64,000 nt of DNA, from the NCBI GenBank assembly GCA_017305195.1, contig JAFKMU010000050.1:1-64000 (forward strand), written 5' to 3'. Positions 47,067-55,019 of the stretch are shown here, in pieces (positions within the stretch are counted from its first letter, which is position 1; each line of letters starts with the position of its first letter). The DNA comes from Verrucomicrobiota bacterium (GTDB lineage: Bacteria > Verrucomicrobiota > Verrucomicrobiia > Chthoniobacterales > Terrimicrobiaceae). The position numbers and the translations under genes were made by a program. The notes under the pieces are model-generated. The model had not been told where the DNA came from. It made no database searches and saw only the letters and a list, made by a program, of their open reading frames with translations.

Positions 47067-47246
47067 CTAGTCGATCAGGCGGGTCCGGCGCGTTTGCCGG
47101 ATTTCTGTGACACGGCGGTCGTGAACCACGATCTCGACGAACCCAAATTTGACCTCCCGCACCGCGGCGAGGATTTGTTTCTCGATTTCGCTCTGGGTCG
47201 ATTCCGTCGAGATATCCGGCTTTGATGTCGGGGTGGTCGCACTCAT
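47067..47246 (-). CDS. YezD-type (DUF2292) small protein
   Basis: A 59-residue gene. The ATG at 47246 is preceded by a strong ribosome-binding site (GGAAGGAG, 7 bases off). The translated core, ILAAVREVKFGFVEIVVHD followed by RRVTEI, matches the YezD family, short proteins often found beside sulfate or sulfonate uptake and cysteine genes. It lies 98 bases upstream of the porin and probably heads a yezD-porin-sbp operon. Its biochemical role is not established to my knowledge. Confidence 0.82.
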   Translation of the reverse strand: MSATTPTSKPDISTESTQSEIEKQILAAVREVKFGFVEIVVHDRRVTEIRQTRRTRLID

Positions 47247-47341
47247 CGGTGCTCCTTCCGTTTTGGGTGATGAAGAATGTTCAGCATGTCTGCCGTGTTG
47301 GTGGGGCGGATATAAACAGGATAATAACGACCAAACAAGTA

Positions 47342-47358
47342 GTTATTTGAAAAATAAC
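47342..47358. promoter_or_regulatory. Perfect 7-bp dyad upstream of the yezD gene
   Basis: GTTATTT (47342-47348) and AAATAAC (47352-47358) with loop GAA, in a notably AT-rich 140-base gap. A TTGTTT and TATATC pair lies closer to the yezD start and could be its promoter. The dyad may be an operator for a sulfur regulator or the terminator hairpin of the antiporter gene, which ends at 47391 on the same strand. Confidence 0.35.
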
Positions 47359-47390
47359 ACACCCGAGCTGAAATTTTAGCATCTTCGAAC

Positions 47391-49145
47391 CTACTTCGCC
47401 TCCTCGCCCTCGGCGAAGAACCCTTCGTTCATCTCGCCCCGCTCGGCGGCGAGGGCGGCCACCTGCTTGCGGATTTCCGGGAACCTCCGCAGGAACTGGC
47501 GGAAGTCGTTTTGGTTCAGGGTGACGAACTTGCTGTAATCCAGCGCGATCACATCGGCCGAGCGGGGCTTGCCGGAGAGCAGCGCCATCTCGCCGAAGTA
47601 ATCTCCCGCCGTGAGCGGAATCTTGCGATCCGCCACCCGCACCTCCACCTCGCCCGAGGAGATGAAGTACACATTGTCCGGCGCATCACCCGCGCGAATG
47701 ATGCGGTCGCCGGGCTGGGCGGTCCGGGTCTCAAAATGCAGCAGCAACACCTCGCGCTGTTCCGGCGTGAGATTGCTGAAAAGCGGGAACCGCTCGGCCA
47801 ACTCCTCCGGGGTGAAGGTCTTGTGCGCCGCGGCTTTCTCTGCTGCACGGAGACGCGCATCTTCCAACTCCTTCTCCAGAGCGTGGAAGCGCGTCTGGCG
47901 GCTGTCCTCAAAGCGGGCTTTCCGCCGGGGATCGGCCTTCACCCAATGGCAGGCGCGCTCCGTCACGGAAAACACCACGGGGTTCACCGTGATCGAGACC
48001 AGCGCCCCGGCCAGCACGAGATTCATGCCCTCCTGGGTGAAGATCCCATGCGAGATGCCCAGGGTGGCCAGGATGAAGGAAAACTCACCGATCTGTGCCA
48101 GCGACGCGGAGACCGTGAGCGCCGTGCTCAGCGGATACCCGAGCACCATCACGATGCCCAGCGCCGCGAGCGATTTGCCGACCAGGATCAGCGCCACCAC
48201 CGTCAATACCAGCAGCGGCTTTTGCCACAAGATCGCCGGGTCGAACATCATGCCGACCGACACGAAGAACAACACCGCAAAGGCATCCTGCAGCGGGAGG
48301 GAATTCGTCGCCGCCTTGTGGCTCAGGTCCGACTCATTCAGCACCATGCCCGCAAAAAACGCCCCCAGCGCATAGGACACGCCGAAAAGCGTGGCCGACC
48401 CGTAAGCCAGCCCGAGCGCGATGGCCAGCACCGCCAGGGTGAAAAGCTCCCGCGATCCCGTCCGCGCCACCTGCCGGAGCACCCAAGGCATCACCCGGGG
48501 CCCGATCAGCAGCGCGATCACGACGAACGCCGCCACCTTGGCCAGAGTGATTCCGAGCGTGACAAAGATATTCCCATCCGCCGCAGCCCCATGCCCTCCG
48601 CCATCGGAGACATGCCCGCCGAGCATGCCCGCACAAGCCGGCACCAGCACGAGGGCCAGCACCATGGCCAGATCCTCCACGATCAGCCAGCCCACCGCGA
48701 TGCGGCCATTGGGCGTCGCCACGCCATTGCGCTCCTCCAGCGCCTTGAGCAGCACCACCGTGCTCGCCACGGAAAGGCACAGGCCCATGATGATGCTCGG
48801 CCCCATCGCCCAGCCAAACAGATGAAACACCCCCGCCGTGACGGCGGTAGCCAATACGATCTGCCCGATCGCGCCGGGCAGCGCGATCCGCCGCACCGCC
48901 ATCAGGTCTCCCAGGGAAAAATGCAGCCCCACGCCAAACATCAGCAGCATCACCCCGATCTCCGCCAACTGGCTCGTCAGCGCCGGGTCCGCATCAAACC
49001 CCGGCGTATTCGGCCCCACCAGCACCCCCGCCACCAGATACCCCACCAGCGGCGGCAGATTCAGCCGGTTCGCCAGAAACCCCAGCACAAACGCCAGCGC
49101 GAACCCCACCGAAATGGTGGAAATCAGAGAAACATCGTGAGGCAT
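47391..49145 (-). CDS. CPA2-type cation/proton antiporter with cNMP-binding-like domain
   Basis: A 584-residue protein with about 12-13 membrane helices (1-385) of the KefB/YbaL class: LPPLVGYLVAGVLVGP, the FGVGLHFSLGDL segment and GLCLSVASTVVLLKAL. A charged linker (about 395-440) leads to a C-terminal cyclic-nucleotide-binding fold (LFSNLTPEQREVLLLHFE, GDYFGEMALLSGKPRSADV read at 440-560). Most KefB/YbaL proteins carry a TrkA-N domain instead. The phosphate-binding FGEMALL-x-KPRSA segment looks intact, so ligand gating is possible. Confidence 0.88.
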   Translation of the reverse strand: MPHDVSLISTISVGFALAFVLGFLANRLNLPPLVGYLVAGVLVGPNTPGFDADPALTSQLAEIGVMLLMFGVGLHFSLGDLMAVRRIALPGAIGQIVLATAVTAGVFHLFGWAMGPSIIMGLCLSVASTVVLLKALEERNGVATPNGRIAVGWLIVEDLAMVLALVLVPACAGMLGGHVSDGGGHGAAADGNIFVTLGITLAKVAAFVVIALLIGPRVMPWVLRQVARTGSRELFTLAVLAIALGLAYGSATLFGVSYALGAFFAGMVLNESDLSHKAATNSLPLQDAFAVLFFVSVGMMFDPAILWQKPLLVLTVVALILVGKSLAALGIVMVLGYPLSTALTVSASLAQIGEFSFILATLGISHGIFTQEGMNLVLAGALVSITVNPVVFSVTERACHWVKADPRRKARFEDSRQTRFHALEKELEDARLRAAEKAAAHKTFTPEELAERFPLFSNLTPEQREVLLLHFETRTAQPGDRIIRAGDAPDNVYFISSGEVEVRVADRKIPLTAGDYFGEMALLSGKPRSADVIALDYSKFVTLNQNDFRQFLRRFPEIRKQVAALAAERGEMNEGFFAEGEEAK

Positions 49146-49252
49146 GGCGCGTATTTAGCCTCCTCATCCTTCCCATGGCTAGAAATACCGCCTGCCCTTG
49201 GCCGGTCTAAAAGTCTCGAATTTGCCCGCGAAATTGAGAAGATTTCCGCCGA

Positions 49253-50512
49253 ATGGCAACGAACGCGCAAAACGCGGCTTCCCACGTCCACCGAATGACC
49301 TCGAACCTCCCCCCGGAGGAAGTCCTTGAGCGACTCCGCCCGGATCATGGGGCGCTTTCTCCGCGCGTCCCCGGAGCATCGCTGACCTCGGCCGAGGCCA
49401 TCCAGCGCCGCTGGGCGCTGCTTCACGGAGCGGAATCCGCCCGGGACTTGCTGTGGGACGGCGAAGACCTCGCGGCCTACGCGGGCAATATCGAGAACGC
49501 CATCGGCGAGATCCGCGTCCCGGTCGCCATCGCCGGACCTTTGCGGGTGAATGGAAGCTTTGCCCACGGAGACTATTACGTACCGCTTGCCACCACAGAG
49601 GCTGCGCTGGTTGCGTCCTACACACGTGGTTGCCAGTTGCTGAGCGAGGCGGGAGGGTGTTCGGCGCTGCTCCTCTCCGAGGGTGTCAGTCGGGCGCCCG
49701 GCTTTGTTTTCTCCGACCTGGTGGAGGTGGGGGCGTTTGTGAATTGGCTGCTCTCGCAAAAGGAATCATTCGCTCGCGTGGCGGAATCCACGACCAGCCA
49801 TGGCAAACTGCTCGATATGCGCCTGAACGTGGAGGGCAATCACGTCTACGCCATCTTTGAGTACTACACCGCCGATGCCGCCGGGCAAAATATGGTGACC
49901 ATCGCGACCCAGGCTGTCTGCGATTACATCGCGGAACATTCGCCGGTGCGCCCGCAGCATATCTTCGTCGAGGCCAATCTCTCGGGCGACAAAAAAGCCA
50001 GCGCCCAGTCGTTTCAGACTGTGCGCGGTCGCAAGGTGGCTGCCGAGTGTCTCATCCCCGCTGCCTCTTTGGAGAAGCGCCTGCATGCTCCCGCTGCGTC
50101 GCTGGAGGAATACTGGCGGATGTCTGCCCTCGGCGGCGTGCTGAGCGGAACCATCGGAGTGCAGGGTCACTTCGCCAATGGTCTTGCGGCTCTCTTCCTC
50201 GCCACCGGGCAGGATGTCGCCTGTGTCTCGGAGGCTGCGGTGGGGGTGACCCGATTCGAGGCACGCCCGGATGGCAGCCTTTACGCAACGGTCACATTGC
50301 CCAACGTCATCGTAGGCAGTGTCGGCGGCGGGACGAAACTTCCCACTCAGTCCGCCTGCCTCGATATTCTTGGCTTGAAAGGGGCGGGCCATGCGCGGGC
50401 TCTGGCCGAAGTCGCCGCCGCCCTGGCGCTGGCGGGTGAACTGTCCATCATCGGAGCGCTGGCCGCAGGGCATTTTACCCGGGCTCACCGCAAGCTGGCC
50501 CGTAACGATTGA
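49253..50512 (+). CDS. HMG-CoA reductase (class I-like)
   Basis: This enzyme reduces HMG-CoA to mevalonate with NADPH. The 419-residue protein keeps all catalytic residues: Glu in ENAIGEIRVPVAIAGPL (about 80), Lys in SGDKKAS (about 246), Asp in TGQDVACVSEA (about 320) and His in TRAHRK (about 412). VGSVGGGTKLPTQ is also typical. It heads a tightly spaced plus-strand operon; UbiA-like begins 4 bases past the stop. Starts at 49253 or 49295 are possible. No other mevalonate-pathway genes are in the window. Confidence 0.9.
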   Translation: MATNAQNAASHVHRMTSNLPPEEVLERLRPDHGALSPRVPGASLTSAEAIQRRWALLHGAESARDLLWDGEDLAAYAGNIENAIGEIRVPVAIAGPLRVNGSFAHGDYYVPLATTEAALVASYTRGCQLLSEAGGCSALLLSEGVSRAPGFVFSDLVEVGAFVNWLLSQKESFARVAESTTSHGKLLDMRLNVEGNHVYAIFEYYTADAAGQNMVTIATQAVCDYIAEHSPVRPQHIFVEANLSGDKKASAQSFQTVRGRKVAAECLIPAASLEKRLHAPAASLEEYWRMSALGGVLSGTIGVQGHFANGLAALFLATGQDVACVSEAAVGVTRFEARPDGSLYATVTLPNVIVGSVGGGTKLPTQSACLDILGLKGAGHARALAEVAAALALAGELSIIGALAAGHFTRAHRKLARND

Positions 50513-50516
50513 TCCG

Positions 50517-51440
50517 ATGAACGAGCAACCGGGAGGCGTTCGTCGGTGGTGGATTTATCAAAAGGAGCGGTTTCCTCTCTTCACCCACGGGCCGTTGATT
50601 CTCGCCTTCAGCCTTTGCGCATTGTGCTTCTCCTCGCTCCTTCGTGGAGCAGATCGCTTCCCCGCCATCCCGGCGATCCTGGTCGCATTCTTCTCCTCGC
50701 TCATCTCCTTTCTCCACCTGCGACTGGCTGATGAATTCAAGGACTATGAGGAAGATGCGCGGTATCGCCCTTACCGGGCAGTTCCGCGCGGACTGGTATC
50801 GCTCAAGGAACTGGGGGGGCTCTGGGCGTTGACCGGCCTGGTCCAGGTCGCGCTGGCTGCCGCGCTCAATATCCGTCTCATCCCCTTGCTGCTCATCACC
50901 TGGCTCTATCTCGGCCTGATGAGCCGGGAGTTCTTTTGCAAGGCCTGGCTGAAAGCTCATCCCTTTACCTACATGTGGACGCACATGTTCATCATGCCGC
51001 TGATCGATTTCTATGCCACGGCATGTGACTGGCTGATGGTTTCCGATCGTCCGCCGCAGGGGCTGATGTGGTTTGTCGTGGTGAGCTTCCTCAATGGATT
51101 CATCATCGAAATCGGTCGCAAGATTCGCGCCCCGCACGATGAGGAGCATGGGGTGGAAACCTACTCGTTTCTCTGGGGCCGGGCCGGGGCGGTGGGTGCG
51201 TGGCTGCTGGCCATGGCCCTCACGTTTTCCTTTGCCGTCGTGGCCGCTCTTCGCATTCATTTCCTGCCGCCGGTGGCTGTCGTCCTCGGTCTCGTGCTGG
51301 CTGTCGCCATTTTCAGGGGCCTCCGCTTCCTTAGCCAACCGCAGAGCGGCAAGGCGTTCGAAGCACTGTCCGGGCTATGGACGCTCTGCTTGTATCTGAT
51401 GCTCGGCGTCGTCCCCCTCCTATGGAAACTCCTAGCCTGA
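50517..51440 (+). CDS. UbiA-family prenyltransferase
   Basis: A 307-residue membrane protein with about nine helices and the two Asp-rich motifs of UbiA transferases: ADEFKDYEEDARYRPYR (about 70-85) and APHDEEHGVETYSFLWG (about 205-220). The family moves an isoprenyl chain from a diphosphate onto an acceptor. The first motif reads DExxDxxxD rather than the usual NDxxDxxxD. The acceptor is unknown. The stop overlaps the next ATG (TGATG) for coupled translation. Confidence 0.85.
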   Translation: MNEQPGGVRRWWIYQKERFPLFTHGPLILAFSLCALCFSSLLRGADRFPAIPAILVAFFSSLISFLHLRLADEFKDYEEDARYRPYRAVPRGLVSLKELGGLWALTGLVQVALAAALNIRLIPLLLITWLYLGLMSREFFCKAWLKAHPFTYMWTHMFIMPLIDFYATACDWLMVSDRPPQGLMWFVVVSFLNGFIIEIGRKIRAPHDEEHGVETYSFLWGRAGAVGAWLLAMALTFSFAVVAALRIHFLPPVAVVLGLVLAVAIFRGLRFLSQPQSGKAFEALSGLWTLCLYLMLGVVPLLWKLLA

Positions 51441-53926
51441 TGTTGATTTCCTCCTGGCGCGATACGGACTTTTCTCATCACCCGGTGGGCGGCAAGGCGC
51501 GCGCCCTTGGCGCTCTGAGCCAGACGGGCTTCCCGGTACCGGAGTGGATCGTGGTGCTTCCCTCTGCCTGTGAGGTCGCTGACGATGAGCTCCGCCGCGA
51601 ACTGGCCGCCTTTCTTTCCTCAACGCCTGGCCCCTGGGCCGTGCGATCCTCCGCCGTCGATGAGGATGGACAGGTGCATTCCTTTGCGGGCCAGTTGGAA
51701 AGTTTCCTCAATGTCGCGAGGGAGGATGTTCTCGAAAAAATCCGGGCGGTGTGGAAGTCCGGCTTCAGCGAGCGCATCATCGCTTATCGCAGTCAGGCGG
51801 GACTCAGCCTTCCACCGCCGGTGCCTGCGGTGATCGTGCAGCAGATGGTCGCCGCCGAGGCTGCGGGAGTTGCCTTTAGCGCGGATCCCGTCTCGGCACG
51901 CCGGGGGATCGCGGTAGTGGCCGCCGTGCGTGGGTTGGGGGAGGCGCTCGTTTCCGGGGAGGCCACGGGTGACAGCTTTCACGTGGATCGCTCCCGGCGG
52001 ATCGTGCATCGCGCAATAGTCAATGCATCTCAGCCCATCATTCCGGATACTTGCGTCGTGGCAGTCGCCGATCTCGCCCGGCGCGCCGAGCGATACTTCG
52101 GCCTTCCCCAGGACATCGAGTGGGCTGTCGCGGACTCGCGTCTATACCTGCTTCAATCTCGCCCGATCACCTCACTGACCGGAAAGGTTGATCCTGATGG
52201 GCTGTGGCAGCTCTGGGACAATAGCAATATCGCCGAGAGCTACAGCGGCGTGACCACTCCGCTCACCTTCAGCTTCGCCCGGCACGTTTACGAGGAGGTC
52301 TATCGGCAGTTCGTCAAAATCCTCCGCGTTCCGCTTTGGCGCATCGAGGCCAATCGCGATGTCTTTGGCCGCATGCTGGGCCTCGTCCGGGGTCGCGTAT
52401 TTTATAATCTCCTGAGCTGGTATCGCGTTCTCGCCATGCTGCCCGGCTTTGCCGTGAATCGTCGTTTCATGGAGCAGATGATGGGGGTGAAGGAACCTCT
52501 GCCCGAGGATGCCATCGCAGGAATCATCGGAAAGACTCAACAGACGCAATTCTCCGACTACGCGGAAATCGCGGGAACGATCCTCGGTCTCCTCGGCAAT
52601 CATCTGCTGCTTCCTGGCAAGATCAGGCGATTTTATCAGCGCCTCGACGAGGCTTTGGCTCTCGGCGATATCACGCTGGAGGAAATGCGCCCGGATGAAC
52701 TGGCCGCCGCTTATCGCCGGTTGCAGAACCAGCTCCTGACCCGGTGGGATGCGCCATTGATCAACGACTTCTTCGCGATGATTTACTTCGGCGTCTCACG
52801 CAAGCTGGTGGACAAATGGTGTGGCGATCCCGATGGAACGCTGCAAAATGATCTCATCGCCTGCCAGGGCGGCATCATCAGCGCGGAACCCGCCCATCGC
52901 ATGATGCGTCTCGCCGAAATGGCCCGCTCGGATGCGACCCTTCGCGCTGTGCTGGCCTCTGGTTCGCTGGCTGAGATCGAGCAAGTCATGCCCGCTGCGT
53001 TCCGCTCGGAATATCACGCCTATCTGGAGAAATTCGGCGACCGCTGCCTGGAGGAGCTCAAGCTTGAGAGCGCCACGCTCCACGACGACCCCTTGCTCCT
53101 GCTGCGCTCGGTCGCGCGACTGGCGGAACGCGACGCCTTGCCCGCCTCGCGCTCGGCTGATCTTTCCGCCTCTGCGGCCCAGCGCGTGGATGTCGCCTTG
53201 AAAGGACACCGGCTGCGACGATGGCTTTTCGATTTCGTCATCGGCCAGACTCGTGACCGGGTGCGTGATCGGGAGAATCTTCGCTTTGAGCGGACCCGTG
53301 TTTTTGGCCGCGTGCGGCGCATCTTTGTGGAACTCGGCAAACGCCTGCACTGCCTCGGCATCCTCGACGAACCTCGCGACATTTTCTTTCTCGAGGCCGA
53401 GGAGGCGATGGGCTTCGTCGAGGGAACTGCCGTCACGACCAACCTCCGGGCGCTCGCCCGGCTCCGTAAGGAGGAGTTTGCGGATTTTCCTGCCGAACCG
53501 CCTTCGGACCGCTTCGAGACGCTCGGCGTGGTCTATGTCGGCAATACGTTCCAGGCCGCGAGGGCTTCCGCCTTGGCCTCCGGCGACGAACGCAAGGGCA
53601 TCGGCTGCTGCCCCGGCTTGGTGCGTGGCCGCGTGCGGGTGATTCTCGATCCGCGAAACGCGGTGATTCATCCCGGCGAGATTCTCGTCGCTCCGCGTAC
53701 CGATCCTGGTTGGATCATGCTCTTCCCTGCCGCCGCAGGGCTGCTCGTCGAGCATGGCAGCCTCCTCTCGCACTCTGCCATCGTGGCCCGGGAAATGGGA
53801 ATACCCGCTGTCGCCTCGATCCCGGGTCTTACCGCCTGGCTCAAGACCGGCGACGAGGTGGAACTGGACGGCAGTACGGGACGAATCATCCGCGTGGCGG
53901 TCCCGGAGGTGTCTCATGCCGAGTGA
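51440..53926 (+). CDS. PEP-synthase/rifampin-phosphotransferase-like dikinase
   Basis: An 828-residue, three-part protein: an ATP-grasp half (1-260; GGKARALGALSQ, VRSSAVDEDG, QQMVAAEAAGVAFSADPVS, IEWAVADSRLYLLQSRP), a long helical middle (about 270-690), and a swivelling His domain (LVEHGSLLSHSAIVAREMGIPAV, His about 776). This order is that of rifampin phosphotransferase rather than true PEP synthase, which has the PEP site at the C-terminus. It may phosphorylate a small molecule or lipid. The ATG at 51422 is an alternative start. Confidence 0.8.
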   Translation: MLISSWRDTDFSHHPVGGKARALGALSQTGFPVPEWIVVLPSACEVADDELRRELAAFLSSTPGPWAVRSSAVDEDGQVHSFAGQLESFLNVAREDVLEKIRAVWKSGFSERIIAYRSQAGLSLPPPVPAVIVQQMVAAEAAGVAFSADPVSARRGIAVVAAVRGLGEALVSGEATGDSFHVDRSRRIVHRAIVNASQPIIPDTCVVAVADLARRAERYFGLPQDIEWAVADSRLYLLQSRPITSLTGKVDPDGLWQLWDNSNIAESYSGVTTPLTFSFARHVYEEVYRQFVKILRVPLWRIEANRDVFGRMLGLVRGRVFYNLLSWYRVLAMLPGFAVNRRFMEQMMGVKEPLPEDAIAGIIGKTQQTQFSDYAEIAGTILGLLGNHLLLPGKIRRFYQRLDEALALGDITLEEMRPDELAAAYRRLQNQLLTRWDAPLINDFFAMIYFGVSRKLVDKWCGDPDGTLQNDLIACQGGIISAEPAHRMMRLAEMARSDATLRAVLASGSLAEIEQVMPAAFRSEYHAYLEKFGDRCLEELKLESATLHDDPLLLLRSVARLAERDALPASRSADLSASAAQRVDVALKGHRLRRWLFDFVIGQTRDRVRDRENLRFERTRVFGRVRRIFVELGKRLHCLGILDEPRDIFFLEAEEAMGFVEGTAVTTNLRALARLRKEEFADFPAEPPSDRFETLGVVYVGNTFQAARASALASGDERKGIGCCPGLVRGRVRVILDPRNAVIHPGEILVAPRTDPGWIMLFPAAAGLLVEHGSLLSHSAIVAREMGIPAVASIPGLTAWLKTGDEVELDGSTGRIIRVAVPEVSHAE

Positions 53927-55019
53927 AGCCGCGGCTCATGCCGATTTTGCGACGATCCTTCGTTACGCCCAGGTCTGGGAGGATGCCGACATCCTGATCG
54001 AGGGCCTGGACATCCAGCCGGATGACATCTGCCTTTCCATTGCCTCCGCCGGGGACAATGCCCTGGCCATGCTGGCAAAAGGTCCGCGCAAGGTCGTGGC
54101 CATCGACCTGAATCCCTCCCAGCTCGCCTGTCTGGATCTCCGCGTCGCAGCCTTTCGCCATCTGGAGCATCGCGATGTCCTCACCCTCATCGGTTCGGTT
54201 CCAGATGGAGCACGAGCGCCGCGACTCTACTCCACGCTCCGCGAGTCCCTTTCACCAACAACGCGCGCTTTCTGGGATGCCCGTCCCGAGTGGATCGATC
54301 GCGGCATCGGCCATGCCGGAAAGTTCGAGAATTACTTTCGCCTCTTTCGTGAGCGGATCATGCCCCTCGTGCACTCGCGGAAAACCGTTGCCGAGTTGCT
54401 GCTGTCCCGCGACATCGAGGCTCGCCGCGTATTTTACTCGCAGCGATGGGACACCTGGCGGTGGCGCGTGCTTTTCCATGTCTTTTTTTCCCGAGCCATG
54501 ATGGGTGCACTGGGGCGCGACCCCAGCTTCTTCCGCTATGTGGAGGGAAGCGTGGCGGAGAAGATTCTCACCCGCACCCGGCACGCCCTTACAGAGCTCG
54601 CTCCAGCCGAGAATCCCTATCTGCAATGGATTCTCACCGGTCGCCATGGCTCCGCCCTGCCGTATTACCTGCGAGAGGAAAATTTCGAATCCATTCGGCG
54701 AAATCTTGACCGCCTCGAGTGGCACTGCGGCCCTCTGGAGGATTTCCTCGGGGGCCATCCGCCCGGCACATTCAGCAAGTTCAACCTCAGCGACATCTTT
54801 GAGTATCTGTCGGAGGAAACCAGCGACAGCGTCTTCCGGCTCATCGCGGACTCTGCGCGCCCCGGCGGCCGCCTCGCGTATTGGAACATGCTCGCTCCCC
54901 GGCAGGCTCCCGCCGCCCTGTCAGGTCGCGTCACGTCCTTGCACGACCTGGCCTCCCGGCTGCATGCCCGGGACAAGGCCTTTTTCTACAGCGCCTTTCA
55001 CGTGGAGGAGTTCCGATGA
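53916..55019 (+). CDS. BtaA-like (DUF3419) SAM-dependent aminocarboxypropyl transferase
   Basis: A 367-residue protein with the SAM site CLSIASAGDNALAMLA and VVAIDLNPSQLACLDLR (about 35-70) and the C-terminal FNLSDIFEYLSEE and ARPGGRLAYWNML blocks of DUF3419/BtaA. BtaA moves a 3-amino-3-carboxypropyl group from SAM to diacylglycerol in betaine-lipid synthesis. The methylating partner BtaB is not found here, so the product may carry an unmethylated homoserine-like head group. The start overlaps the dikinase gene by 11 bases and its end overlaps the next by 4. Confidence 0.82.
   Translation: MPSEAAAHADFATILRYAQVWEDADILIEGLDIQPDDICLSIASAGDNALAMLAKGPRKVVAIDLNPSQLACLDLRVAAFRHLEHRDVLTLIGSVPDGARAPRLYSTLRESLSPTTRAFWDARPEWIDRGIGHAGKFENYFRLFRERIMPLVHSRKTVAELLLSRDIEARRVFYSQRWDTWRWRVLFHVFFSRAMMGALGRDPSFFRYVEGSVAEKILTRTRHALTELAPAENPYLQWILTGRHGSALPYYLREENFESIRRNLDRLEWHCGPLEDFLGGHPPGTFSKFNLSDIFEYLSEETSDSVFRLIADSARPGGRLAYWNMLAPRQAPAALSGRVTSLHDLASRLHARDKAFFYSAFHVEEFR

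Noticed and set aside
51440-53926. True PEP synthase (ppsA)
   Set aside because: The His-swivel domain is C-terminal and no PEP-binding barrel follows it, so the domain order fits the rifampin-phosphotransferase group better.
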